From assembly GCA_022702545.1 (NCBI GenBank), contig JAHRBC010000002.1, forward strand, positions 2,542,001 to 2,606,000: a stretch of 64,000 bases of DNA, read 5' to 3'. The translations under genes and the position numbers were made by a program. This stretch comes from Phycomyces nitens. Its lineage: Eukaryota > Mucoromycota > Mucoromycetes > Mucorales > Phycomycetaceae. A model generated the notes under the pieces. That model was not told the DNA's origin and did no database searches. It worked only from the letters and a program-made list of their open reading frames with translations. Below are positions 13,588-25,900 of the stretch, in pieces. Positions within the stretch are counted from its first letter, which is position 1. Each line of letters opens with the position of its first letter.

Positions 13588-16500
13588 ACCACTTTCATCC
13601 ATGATACTCTTTGCATTTCTATAAAAATGATCCCTTTCGGGCCCATTTCTCTGTTTTATTCCGTCACAATATAATAAAAATTGATTTTTTTTGTTTCAAA
13701 AATTATATACACATTTTGGTTCAATTAAGCGAGTGTTTGATACATAAAGTGTGTGTGTTGGGAAAATAGACATTTTGACAATAAAACTTGGCTTCAATAC
13801 TAGTTTCACACGCACAGTGCATGCATTTCAAAGATAAGTCTACGAGCCCATTGTCTTGCTTCTTTGTCACTCCTCAACAAGAGACCAGACTGCCATGTTG
13901 ACTACAAGTCTATCAATTTTTTTTCTAAAAAATATAAATATATTTCTTGTAATCGAAGCGTCATTTTGAAGGACAAGATTCGTTTGTCCTGCAAAGGGCT
14001 GGTAACTATATGTTGTGGCACAATCTGTTTAAGTCTATATTTTAGGGTTATGATACCAGAGTGTGGGTTCCAGACCAAGATTTGGAGATTTGTTTTTGCC
14101 TCAGCCACGCAAACATTGCCAGCCAGAATACTGTAACCAGGTGGAGTACAGAGTTCCACCATCATTTGAGTAGTTTTTATAAATCGTACTTTATTATAGT
14201 GCCGCCAATATCGCCAGTACTACCACTGTTCAGCATCCACAAGTCAATGGTTTTGCATATACTCCAAGCTACAGTCTACACAAGAGGGGAGAGGCTGGCC
14301 ATTGTTATCTGTCTCTTAAAATGCAGGGCAGATACCATATCTTTATACCAAGACGATCAAGATGAACCAAGCAATAGAAGAAGAAGAAGAGAAAGAAAGT
14401 GCCGATCCTTGGGACACAAGGGCTGCAACTTATGGAATATTACAAAGACTAATTCCTGGCAAAGCTATTTAGCAGCTTTACATGCAGATAAAGGAGTTTT
14501 CTGAGGGTGCAGCAACCAAAGAGTAAAAATAGTGTCTATTCAGCCAAACAGCTAGATTTGTGAGGCTCATAAAGGTATGTAATAATAGTAATAATAATAA
14601 AAAGCATTAGGATAATATTCCTTATATTTATAAATACCATCTTTGTGGAATAGTATAGTAAATGGCGTATAAAAGAATGATCATTTCTCTACCTTGTTTT
14701 TGACCCAAGCACAATCAAACAGCTTAAGCTTTACTAAAAGCAAAACAAATAAAACCAGTTTGGCCATTGGCTATTAAAAGGATTTCCAAAGCCCCTTATT
14801 AGTGAATACAGCATATTTACGACTCGATTAAGTATAGCAGAGATTCGTGCCAAAAAAAAAAGTTGTGGACTAATGGCAGTAAAATATATCTGTTCCTTTG
14901 GGTATATATTCCCTAGCCATGACAGCAGGTAGAGAAAAATATTTCAAGTAGAATTAGAAATTCAAGTCAAAACACTGCTGTTGATGCATAAATGACCCTT
15001 GATATGTTGTTTTGGCCTAATTCATAATGTTCTTGGATGCAAGACGTTTATCACTCTTGGATCATGAGAGCTCGATACTATCAGAAACATCTGGTTATTT
15101 AACTGGCTCTATTTTCTAATATTCGTAATAAATTCAAATATATTGCAATAAAAGATAATCACTCAGTTTGTATGTATTTAATATTCCAGTTAAATTTGTT
15201 TTTTTTGTTCAAACTTGCATGTCATATTTACAGCAACTCCATGCAAGTAAAATGCGGCAGTACTCATTACTACAGATACATGTCTTTTATCACTTTCTCG
15301 AGAGTATGACGCATATAGTTTATTTATCTACACTTTGAATCGTGCTTGAGCATCAATAACTATGGCTAATACTACTAATTCTGCTGAAATAAGCCCTGTA
15401 GTTTGTGGATAGTGTAGAATATCCAATATTTTATGCCAAACAACATGTCCTGGTGCTATCAGAACTGGCCAATATATCAGCATATTCAATTTCAACAGGG
15501 CGAATAAGTCGAGGGGATTTTACAATCTTGATTACCAAGACTTTTACTATTACCAACTTTGAACTTTCTACTCATTATTTAGTTTTCTGGGTTGGGGCTA
15601 TGGCTAGTGAATACATCATTGATTGCCAATAATCATGGCTCAATGAGCTTTGATGCCCTCAAAGCTCTGTAATAGGCATGATTGACCATTTTCGTTAAAC
15701 CGGACAAAGTATTCATTATTTGTGCAATTGAGCAAAAACCGGTTATTTTCCAAAGACGCTTCTAGACTTTATAATATTCCTTGTCCCATCATTGGATACA
15801 TTATATTTTCACACCAAAGGCACTCTTGGACTCTAGATGAAAAACTCGATAAAAATTGGCCTGGTTCCATTGTCAATAATATTTCCTTGGAGTCTTGCCA
15901 GACATTATTATTTTTTTAAAAAAAAGGGAGGGGATTGAAGACTATGGCATTGTCACTCATTGTACAAAACACTCTATATCTTGAATTGACTAGAAGCCTC
16001 ATGGATCTAGTATTCTAGTACAACCCCTCGTTGAAACCATGTTCAATGGGAATCTCAATCACATAATCCATATAATGTGTTTTCATACATTTATAGGTAT
16101 ATTAGAGCATAGTAGCACAATGCAGACACAAATCCTACAGCCAAGTTTCCAAGCGGTGATAGGAGTTTTATGACGTATTATTGACAGAAATTGATAAATA
16201 TCTGTGATACCTACTCCCAGTACCACAGGAATACTTTAATGATAGACACAGATGTTTCTTTGATACTTCCGGTCTATGGAGAAAAAAGGTAACGTATATC
16301 AGATTATGAATAGATATCCAAATAATAATAATAATAATATATTCATTGTATTCTTTTTGTAGACTGATAAAGTGCATTTCGTCTCATTCCCTCTGTTGTA
16401 ATCACAAGGCTCTAGTAAATTCGATCAAAGCCAAGTAAATTGATCTTTATTACTGCCAAGTTATTTGTATGAATATTATTATAATTCAAAATACCGTATC

Positions 16501-16607
16501 AAACAATAAACTTGTGGCAGCAATAAAAAAACAAAGTTTGAATAATATTCACTGTCAATTCACGAGAATCTTTTATTTTTAAAGAAAAAAAAAAGAGGTT
16601 ATCTATT
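13588..16607. other. Gene desert, possible degraded coding fragment near 14360-14530
   Basis: About 3 kb of AT-rich DNA without a supported gene. At 14361-14530 the plus strand reads MNQAIEEEEEKESADPWDT, RAATYGILQRLIPGKAI, a stop, then QLYMQIKEFSEGAATKE and a stop. This looks like protein sequence broken by one TAG, but I cannot name it. Short AAT repeats occur near 14583 and 16322. A 75-codon frame at 15405 has no recognisable domain. Confidence 0.35.
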
Positions 16608-16705
16608 CGCTATTCTTTGGGACACGATGTTTCTATTTAATCGGACATTTCAAATGTGACCTGATGTTCGGTACCAAACAAAAAATATCTGGTCCCAAAG
16701 TCTTT
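16608..16705 (+). repeat. Left outer terminal repeat unit, inverted relative to 22543-22654
   Basis: Begins CGCTATTCTTTGGGACACG and contains TCGGACATTTCAAATGTGAC and AATATCTGGTCCCAAAGTCT. Read in reverse complement, the region ending at 22654 gives CGCTAAACTTAGGGGCACG, CCGGACATTTTAACTGTGAC and ATATCTGGTCCCTAAGACT. By eye the two arms match at roughly 70% over about 90 bp. This is the main evidence for a terminal-inverted-repeat element around the MULE transposase. Confidence 0.7.
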
Positions 16706-17013
16706 GGCTTTTGTAAATGTCATGTTTTAACAACAGCGATCTAAAGGGCACGACGTTTCTGTTTTACTGGACTTTCTTAAAGTGCCTTGTGGTCCAGCAT
16801 CTAGTGTATGTTCCCAGTTTACGGAATAAAATGTTGTGTCCTGAAAAAAGATGTTCAAAGACTTTAAATAAAACTTTCTTTTCTTTCATATACTCATCTT
16901 GTAAGAACTAATAGTCTATTGTCTCCATTAGTCATTTCCCCAGAGATTACAGCAAGATCACTTTTCTCATGACCAACCTGAAATTACAGATACTTTATAG
17001 AACTCACTTCATT

Positions 17014-19200
17014 ATGAACCCTACCAATAAAGAAACTATTTTTATCGACGGAAAGGAATAATATCCTGTTCAGCAAGCCCTCCCAACCACACCTGCTAAT
17101 GGCTACCATGACATGACCATGGCAATTAGAAAGATGCAAGAGTATGCCCTTGGCAATAATTTTAGCCTGACAATCAAAGACTGTAAGCCAACTCGAGTTT
17201 ACTTGAAATGTTCCAAAGGTGGACAGTATAAGAACACCCGCAAAATCAAAGACAAAGACAGAATAAGGATTCTACCGAGTGGAATGACTGGCTGCCCTTA
17301 TCTTTTGAAGGTTTCCTACAAGGAGGGCATCAAATGGTATCTTTCTTTGAAAGCAACTCATGATATTGAGGCGTATCACAATCATCCTCTTGATAATGAG
17401 TGCCTAGAATCGACACTGAAAGGTAGATTGTCAAAGGTGACTGTAGACGATTTCAGAGATATTCTGAAGCTTATTGGAGCAAAGACAGCTTCTTGTGAGA
17501 TCCAAAAAGCAATCAACGATGACACCACCTCTAGACATAAGTTGTACATAAGTGACATTGACAACATGAAGGCTGCATTTGCTCGGATTTCTGCCCCCGT
17601 TGTTGAGAATACTGGAACAAAACTTGTGAAGGTTATGGAAACAAAGGGATATCAGGTTCGCTACGATGTGAGCAAGAACGGGTCCCTCGAGAGGATTATG
17701 TTTACCCATCCAAAGATGCAGGAGAAAGCCCGTCGTTTCTCTGAGGTAATGGTTGTAGACGCAACTTACTCCACCAACAATATCCGAATGCCGCTCATTT
17801 GTGCGGAAGGAATCCATAGTCTTGGAAGGGAGACCCTTGAATACTTTTCTATTACTTTTGCCTGAGTTTCAAATGAACAACAAGCTTCATATCTCTGGTT
17901 CCTCAAACAGGTCAAATCGCTTGTTTTTGAAGGCAACAAGTCAGCCACTCTTTTTGTAACAGATAAATGTGATGCATTGATGAACTCTCTTGACATCGTG
18001 TTTCCGGAGAACATAAAGCTGCTATGCTACTGACATATGCTGAACAGTGTTGAGAAGGCAGTCTCTGGGAGGTTCGGGTATGTAAAGACCAAGGAAATGC
18101 TAATGGAGCATGTCAGCAACATGATCCATAGTACAACAAAAGAGGATTTTGACCTGGCGCATAAAAAGTTTGGCTACACTTCTGCTGGAGTGGATATTGA
18201 AGATGGGAAAGAGAGTGTTGTAGTGTCCGTATACTTTACCAGCAGGTGGATTAGATGCCGTGAGAAGTGGGCGGTCTATATGACATTTCAGTATATGCAC
18301 TTTGGAAGTACCACTACTCAGCGAGTGGAAAGTGGCCATCAGGTTTTTAAAAAGGGCATATCCTCACTCTATTCTCTTGAGGTGGCTTTTGAGAACATAG
18401 CCAAATATGTTGAACGGTTAGAAATGGATTTCCGGGCCACCAAAATAAGAGAAGTCAACAGGATTGATGCTCTTGTTAGAAGAAACCAATTGCTGACCCA
18501 ACTCTTCATGAAACTAAACAAGCGAGCCTTACTTGTGATCGATCAAGAAATTCGCCTGGAGAAGAATAATTACGGAGATTGCTAATGCAAGACAAAGATC
18601 CAGTACGGTCTACCCTGTCGCCATACATTGCCTGTTGGAAGAGATCTTCAAATCTTTGATATTCCAGAGAGATGTATTATCAATCCAAGTACGCTAGATA
18701 CCTCTTCCAATGGAATCAAGGCGACTACTCCGGCTTTTGAAAAGGCAGAGCCATGGATAAAAGAAGTAGTTCAACTGTAGAACCTCCCCCGTCCGCGCGA
18801 AGGTAGCCAACAAGTTAATGAACTTTTAGAGAAGATCAGGGCTGTTGTGGCTGGCTACCATAATAAACAAAGCCACCCTCCTTTCAAGCTCCAGGCCCTA
18901 GAAGACGTCAAGTTCCCTGGAAGGCGCAAGGGTAGCAGTCGCCCAAAGTACTTGCCAAAGGACTTTGGTCGCGTAGTCTGGAGAAAGACCAGCATTTTGT
19001 CAGGACGGGTGAGATATATACACACGCCTATATATATATCGAAATAAGAGATTATATTAACAGTTTTCTAAAATTGTAGGCTGGCCTTAAGGCCATGGTT
19101 AAGCCGGAGGCAAGGAAGAGGGCTCGTAAAAACACAAAAGTTGCAAATGTGAAGAAAACACACAAAAAAAAAATTTTAAAAAATCAAACAAGAGCCTCTC
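17014..19200 (+). pseudogene. MULE transposase pseudogene (FAR1-like N-terminus, DDE core, SWIM zinc finger)
   Basis: A single plus frame from ATG 17014 to about 19008 is interrupted by five stops but no frameshift: TAA 17059, TGA 17863, TGA 18031, TAA 18583, TAG 18778. The N-terminal region resembles FAR1/MULE DNA-binding domains (RVYLKCSKGGQYKNTRK, then GCPYLLKVS, then YHNHPL). The DDE core shows VMVVDATYSTN (first Asp) and LFVTDKCDAL (second Asp). A SWIM finger reads C-stop-CKTKIQYGLPCRHTLP. An intron is likely from about 19009 to 19078, after which a basic tail (RKRARKNTKVANVKKTHKKK) reads on. The two TGA codons fall where Trp is expected. Without functional copies elsewhere the element is dead. 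Confidence 0.85.
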
Positions 19201-20639
19201 GACCCAGGTAAGAATTGTTTTTATTTTCAAGGATAATTTACTGCCAAAAACAATAATGTGAGAGTATTATTCATTGAAGGAAGAATATTATGCTTTTTTA
19301 TATACCATTACTCAAATTCCTTTGTAATTAAAGTCCCCATCGCATAATGGTTGGTTATCACTGTAGCAGTGTGAATTGCACGTATTCCTGGTATGTAATT
19401 GTTCCTGAGATATTGACTTGTCAGGATCATTAGCACAGAGTAACCAGAGATTGGTTATTGAGTCTGTATTTCAATCAACTGCGGTGTGTATACCACATAC
19501 CTCACTCTTGTATAATTAATACATATAGAGCATCTTAATTGAAGCGTCGTTTATAAGAGCCGAAGTGTCAGTTATACAGCAAATATCGGGCTCATATTAT
19601 TTTTTATTTAAAAGATACTAACGCATCCATATATTTCACTGTAATAATACAAAAGCAGCAGATATATATTAAACATCATATATCACCTGTACTGTTGTGT
19701 TTTAGGGTATTAAAACAATAAAAAATAGTAATGGAGATATAGACAGTAAGTGAGTATTTTGAGACTGTATATAAGCTTGTCTTTATTAAGATACAAAATG
19801 TGCCACTCTTTATATACTCTTTCAATATACTATTACACAAGATCTTGGACTTCTTGATACGTGGGGTCTTTCACAATATTAAGATATTAGATGGAGTAAG
19901 CTTCTGAGCTCAACATCCATATTACTATTATTCTGATGCATTGCTATAATTACTTTATCGTACCTTATTAGCTCTCAGCTAATCTGTACTTATAGCTTAT
20001 GTATATGTAAAATATACATTGATAAGGCTGGATCACCACATGTTCATGGCCAGGCAGACGATTAGGATGGTTCAGGACGAGGTTGGTGGAGGGTTGCAGC
20101 TAAGTATGAATGAGGTGCTATTAATTCGTATTTTTCTCTTTCTACATCTTTGTTCTCATCCGATACACAGTTTTTATCAAATTAGTAAAAACATCGTTAT
20201 GAACATAAGCAATCTTTATATTACTAGAAAGGTCTGGTCAACAGACATGCTCTTCATGTCATCTCATACTCTGCCATTTCAACCAAAACTGATATGCGTA
20301 AAACAACGAACCAAAGAACTGCACATAAATACATGAGTCACCCCATTTGCCGAAAATCAAAAAGATGTGCAAGGATCTTTATTGAACTCAATATATGCTA
20401 TCTTGAGACTTAATCAACATGTTGCCTTGGAGCTATATTTGAAGAGCGAGCAGCCACCATGAGAAATACAATTGTCAATTACATCCCCAAGACTACTATC
20501 CAAAGGACGTAAAAAGAAGTGATTAGCTTTTGCTCAGCACTCTAGAAAATCAACCAATGTTTAGGTCATGACATTGCAAGGATGAATCTAGATTCATGCT
20601 TTTCCCCAAGGAATGGAAGAATTCAGGTGTGTTGCTTTC
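19201..20639. other. AT-rich interior of the DNA transposon, nothing recognised
   Basis: No domain could be read. An open frame at 20019-20336 has no recognisable motif. The stretch joins the MULE transposase relic to the first nested Tc1/mariner relic. Confidence 0.35.
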
Positions 20640-21060
20640 CAGTAAAGAAATTCAAGAAAAAGGCACTAATATGTTAAGAATGCAGTTTGACCGTGGTTCA
20701 GTAATGGTGTAGGCCTATTTGTTGGAAGAAGGATTCGGCCCTCTGAAGACCCTGATAAACGCTCTACAGTATGCTTACATTAGTATATCGGGAAGTAAAC
20801 GTATCCCTTTTGTGATTAATTTCAATGAATTTTATGACAGAGAGTTTATTTAGCAAGATAATGCTCCTTGTCGTGAGTCGAAGCTGGTTGATGCTTGGAA
20901 AAAAGCGTCGCGGTATCCCAGTAATGGTGTGACTGCCAAGTAATCCAGATCTAAGTTCTGTTAAGTTGTGGTCTTATCTTGAACGCATGGTGGGTGGAAT
21001 TGTGTCAGCTTCAAGAAATATTAAGGTGCTGGATTATTTAATACATTAAGAGTGGAAGAA
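20640..21060 (+). mobile_element. Tc1/mariner transposase relic (DDE domain, plus strand)
   Basis: In shifting plus frames one reads QFDRGSVMV followed after a stop by AYLLEEGFGPL (consensus GGGSVMVWG...GVGPL), then QDNAPCRESKLVDAW at about 20856-20900 (consensus FQQDNAPCH.....W, with the second catalytic Asp), then PSNPDLSSVKLW (consensus P.QSPDLNPIENLW). The order is correct and the copy is frameshifted and interrupted. Confidence 0.75.
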
Positions 21061-21570
21061 AATGTTAGTTAAGGTATGCGAAAGGTATTAGATATTAATG
21101 CCAAGTCGTATAGACGAAATGAAAAAAAGGCAGAAGTTAGGACAAAATACCAAGTTTCTTTAACATTATTATTACTATCATGGAATGTCGTATGTTTCTA
21201 ATCATGTACTTTAATATATGATTTATTATACAAAAGTAGGTATAATATGACCAGAGAGTTGAAAAAGTTATTTTATTTATTTATTTTACAGATATTAAAT
21301 TGACCCATTACTATGGGGAGGAGTCTGTATGCTTTCTTTATTAAATTTCAAAGTTTTTGAAATAAAGTCTCGTTGGGCTGAGAATCTTGTGCTTTTTACA
21401 TGCTTTCAAAGGTGTTAGTGGAATCCGAGAGGTTGAAAAAAGTAAAGTGTCAAAGTGTAAATGTCATACCAAGCAGGTACGACGGTGATGAAGAGCATGT
21501 TGAAAGCTCTGGATGGGTGCCGAGCACCAATAATTATAAAGAGAGACTAGTCTGACCCTACCACACTACT

Positions 21571-22003
21571 CTAGTATTCAAGGCTAAAGTTGAGTCTAGC
21601 CCTTGCCCAACGCAGCCGATTCTTCTTATGTTTGATAGCTAGGTTTGGCTTGGATACAGGTTTATAAAATCTGAAGCCCTTTCTCAAATATCTGATAAAT
21701 ATTTCACTGCAGACAACTGCACTTGAAGTCCCCAGATTTACATGATAAGAAAAACTTTCAAAAGGATCCCATCTCGCACTCAAGCAAAGACTCTAAACAT
21801 ATGTGATACTAAGTTTACTTGATATCCCAAGGCTAGGCTTCATATTTGCTATACCATTTTCTTTCCAGAGTTTGATGGTAGTACTAATTGTCAATCGAGG
21901 GATGTTTACGCACGCAATATCAGTTTGGCTATGTTTGGCAATAAAGAGCAAAATAATACCACCACGGTCAAGCTCAGATAGTTCACGTTTAAGAACTAGG
22001 CAT
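21571..22003 (-). mobile_element. Tc1/mariner transposase relic (N-terminal half, minus strand)
   Basis: Minus-strand translation gives KRELSELDRGGIILLFIA, a helix-turn-helix segment RLTISTTIKLWKENG, then GFRFYKPVSKPNLAIKHKKN and RLRWARARLNF. These match the ELSEFERG..I, STV...I.RW...G and R.Y.P..KPLLT.KHR..RL.WA..H blocks of Tc1/mariner transposases. It is in opposite orientation to the relic at 20640 and therefore a separate insertion. Confidence 0.7.
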
Positions 22004-22329
22004 CCGGTTCTTTTTTATCTTAAAAAGTGTAAAGTTAATAGGAAAGGTCTTATTTTTTTAACAAAGTGCCAGTAATTTCTATGGTCTGAATGTACACCAC
22101 TTAATTTTTTTTACAACTATTGAACCTACTACTATACATAGTTTTGCCTTTCTCCCGTACATGTATACATCTGAAATAAAGCGAGTCAAAGAACATTGAA
22201 TATGTGTCTCATTTGTAATAGTGTACGAGGATAAGGATATTTTATATACAATGTGATATGCACTGCTTGTCCCCCAAAATGAAGGGAGTTGTACACAATG
22301 TGAAGTGGTTGGGAATACAGCGATCTCAT

Positions 22330-22642
22330 GGGCACGACATTTTAAGAGGGCACGACGTTTCTTGATGAGGCCTAGTATTTCTAGATGTTAAGGTGTCTGT
22401 ACATTTCCGTAAAGTTTCATGGTATAATTTACACTTTTTGACATCAAAATACACCAAGTATATAAGCTACATTTAATATATCACTTCCATTATAAGCTAA
22501 AGTCGTTTTTAAAGTATGTCATTTATAGAAGAAATGTTGAAGTCTTAGGGACCAGATATATTTATTAGACACCGGACAGTACGTCACAGTTAAAATGTCC
22601 GGTGGAATCAAAAAGTCGTGCCCGCTCAAAAACGTCGTGCCC
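22330..22642. repeat. MITE-like inverted-repeat unit with doubled GGGCACGAC ends
   Basis: The left end has GGGCACGAC at 22330 and 22348 (18 bp apart). The right end has its complement GTCGTGCCC at 22615 and 22634 (19 bp apart). Both arms therefore carry the same doublet in inverted orientation around a non-coding core of about 260 bp. The sequence before the left end (ACAGCGATCTCAT) matches that before the MULE left inner end (ACAGCGATCTAAA), so it looks like an internally deleted relative of the same transposon. Confidence 0.6.
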
Positions 22643-22663
22643 CTAAGTTTAGCGTTTTAACAA

Positions 22664-22976
22664 TGATTTTTAATTGATAATGGACGTTTATTAACTGTAA
22701 TTGATATACTCATTATATTTTGCTGCAATTAATCAAAAAAAATTAATGGTAAATTCTATATACAATAGCCAATAGCCAAATAACATGCCATTCTGAAAAC
22801 GTGTTATTGAGATTGGTCCAAGTCTTGTAATTTGATCAGTATGGGGAAACAATGCATAACTTCCAAGTATAATTCTCATGAAAATCGGACTGTGTTTTGG
22901 GTGACGTCGTTTTTGCTTAAAGCAATGGTTCACTTCCAGTTTGACACAGGCAACCGCGTACAATACACGTTTGATC
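22664..22976. other. Spacer before the nucleoporin gene
   Basis: AT-rich; no gene recognised. The last 100-150 bp are presumably the nucleoporin promoter and leader. Confidence 0.4.
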
Positions 22977-25900
22977 ATGAACCCATATTCAATATTATCA
23001 GATAGCGACGGAGAGCCTGTGCCAGCTGGAAAGGATGTGGAGGTAGTCATTACCCAAAATAAACAAACCTTTTTCATAAAAAATAAATACATAAACTCAT
23101 TCTGCCGCAGTTCTTTCGATTCAACAGTATTGTGCCCGATGCCAAGATTTCATTGCAGGATTCTCAATTTGACATTGAAAACTACCCCTCGGATGTCTCT
23201 CTTTTAGCATGCTCTAGCAAATATGGTTATTTTGTAGCCGGAGCCATCAAAGGTAGCAGCAGGCTTATCACTTTAGGCTATTGTTGATACATTATATATT
23301 TTTCAGGTTTTATCTATGGACAGACAAAATCTATACGCGACGGGTTAAAGGCCACTGGCAAGGGAAACACTGGCACCTTGGATCAAAAGGCAGCCATCAA
23401 AGTAGATGCTGGACCTGTTCATCAACTGCGCCTCACTGCTGATGAGCTTAATATCGTAGTAGCTGTTGCAGGTGGTCATTTGTTTATATATAGCGTTAAA
23501 GATATCAATACCTTGGTGAGAATATTACTCTTTGGTTACAGCAATATTTAAGTACGGCAAATTCTGATATTAATCACAAAATTACTACCAGGGCGAGAAT
23601 GCACAGCCAACCAAGCACTATCAATTTGAACATAACATCCTCGACCTGCGTCCTAACCCGGAAGATCTTCCTAATCTTGCTGCCATTCGCTTTGAAGGAA
23701 ATTATTGCAACCTCATTAGTCTAGAAACAGGCGAGACCATCACACAGCTTCCTGAGAAGAGTGTTTCTGCCATTTGCTGGTCTCCAAAGGGAAAGCAGAT
23801 TGTGTGCGGAACACGCGAGGGCTCGATTGTTCACTATGATACTCATGGAACCAAAAAGGATTCACTTTCTATTCCTAATGAAATGAAGGCTGGTTTTGGA
23901 GACGAGGTTGAAGATAGATACGGTAAGGTGTCAAAAGTTAGTAGCAAATAAGGCGCAGCAAACATCCTTATGCACATTATAGTCCAGGATATCTTGTGGG
24001 TAGAATCCCATATTTTCCTCGCAATCTACACTCGCCCACGCCTATCGAACGATGATGAACATATAAACGATGCTTATATTATTGAGAGAAGACCAAAGAT
24101 TGGAACACCACTATATACTCAACTGGCAGAAGTGACACCAGTGTTCTCTAATGATGGCCGTGGTGGACATTTTTATATGGAGATCATTCGGGATCTTGGA
24201 AAAGAGATCAAGCACGCCATCATTCTCGCAAACACAGCAACAAGCGAGACCTCTGTTGTTGGACAAGATGAAGATGGAGAATGGTCTACATGGGCACTAG
24301 AAGAGAATTCTTTGGCCAGTATGCCACTTTCAGAAGAATACAACACAGACACATTCCCTCTTGGTGTTGCCTTGGACTTTTCTGCAGCTGAACTTCTACC
24401 ACCAGTTGATCCTAGTGAGAGTGATAAAGGGGTTGATCCCATGCCAGTAGTCTATTTCATAAACGACGAAGGAAACATTTTGGCTTACTACTGCTACAAC
24501 AAAGAACTGGCCAAAAGAGGAGAGCCTTTTAGAGGCATGGTGGAAGTGGGAGATATCAACAACCCTTCTGACGCAGCTGCTAAAGGCACCGCATCAAATA
24601 GCATGGCCCCACAAGCATTTGGAGGATCTTCTCAACAGGCAACAAGCTCATTTGGGAACATGTTGTCTGGCAATGCTCCCAGTAGCTCTGGACCTGTATT
24701 TGGACAAACAAGCCAACCACCTAAGTTTGGCTCTTCCACTCCCATGTCAAGTGGGTTTGGAGGGTTTGGAGCCCAAAAATCCGATTCTTCCTTTGCTAGT
24801 CTCTTGACAGGTGGTGGAAGTTCTGGAACTACGGTCCCATCTACGGGTGCCTTTGGAGCTGCACTTCAGCAGCAGCAGCAAGCCGGTGGATCATTCTCTA
24901 GCTTCTTGCCCAAAGAAACTAACTCAAGTGCACCAGATGCCAAAGTGCCTTTGTTCCGTAGTCTTGCAAGTGCTGCTAATATTCCCAGCGCTCCTTCGCC
25001 CGGTCTTATGGGCCAAAATGCAGGAGGATTTGGTGCTCCTGCATTTGGTACACCCACCGTGCCTTCCTTTGGAAGCACCACCGCAGTTGGCTTTGGAAAG
25101 ACAACTTCACAAACAACAGCACCTAGCCAGTCCCTAGCTTCCATCCCCACAAGTAGCCCAAAGTCAGATAATGAAAGTGTGAAATCCCAAGACAAGGCCG
25201 AGCCAGCCAAATCACCCTTGAGCAGCACACCTAGTAAGCCTACTGCATTTGGACAGCCTTCGACATTTGGACAGCCTTCGACATTTGGACAGCCTTCGAC
25301 ATTTGGACAGCCTTCGACATTTGGACAGACCTCGTCATTTGGACAGACCTCGTCATTTGGACAGCCTTCGACATTTGGAAACACTTCCGCTATGGGCCAG
25401 GCCAACAAAAGTGGGTTTGGCGCAATGGGGGCACCAAAGGCCGGATCGAATGTTGGATTTGGGTTTGGATCTAGCTCATCTACAAACTCATTCAGCACTC
25501 CCTCAAGTGTTCCTACACCATCATTCAGTGGAGCAGCAAAGGTCTCTGCATTTGGAACACCCACTGAATCTCCCAAGCTTACCTCGGAAATCCCAAAGAC
25601 ATCTTTACCCAGTTTACTTTCTAGTCCAAGTGTAACATCTACAAAAAAGGAACCAGTAAAGGATACTGTAGACTCCACTAAGCCTAGCTCTCAGTTCGGT
25701 GCTCCTGCTGCCACACCTGAAGTAAAGAGCGGTTTCTCATTTGGATCACCTAAACCTGCTACTCCTACTGCTACATCAGAAGTAAAGAGTGGGTTCTCAT
25801 TTGGATCGCCCAAACCTATTACTCCTGCTGTCACATCAGAAGTAAAGAGCGGTTTCTCATTTGGATCACCAAAACCTGCTGCTCCTGCTGCTACACCTGA

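Larger units (their letters stand above)
16734..22653 (+). mobile_element. Decayed MULE-type DNA transposon with terminal inverted repeats and a candidate 10-bp target duplication
   Basis: The transposase relic (17014-19200) lies between inverted GGGCACGACGTTT-type ends. The left inner end reads CAGCGATCTAAAGGGCACG (16734) and the right end, reverse-complemented, GCTAAACTTAGGGGCACGACG. Immediately outside both is the same 10-mer GTTTTAACAA (16724-16733 and 22654-22663), as expected for a MULE target-site duplication (usually 8-11 bp). A second terminal unit sits 127 bp further left at 16619, so the true left border may instead be near 16608. Two Tc1/mariner relics and a MITE-like unit lie inside the right half, so the interior has received later insertions. 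Confidence 0.6.

Noticed and set aside
13081..13602. 173-codon minus-strand frame opposite the flavodoxin-like gene, and its mirror at 11823-12332
   Set aside because: Both arise from codon bias of the sense genes; each mirrors the other because the genes are paralogues.
24866..25678. 270-codon minus-strand frame opposite the FG nucleoporin
   Set aside because: It is an antisense shadow of the FG repeats; the plus-strand model is spliced in phase and has clear domains.
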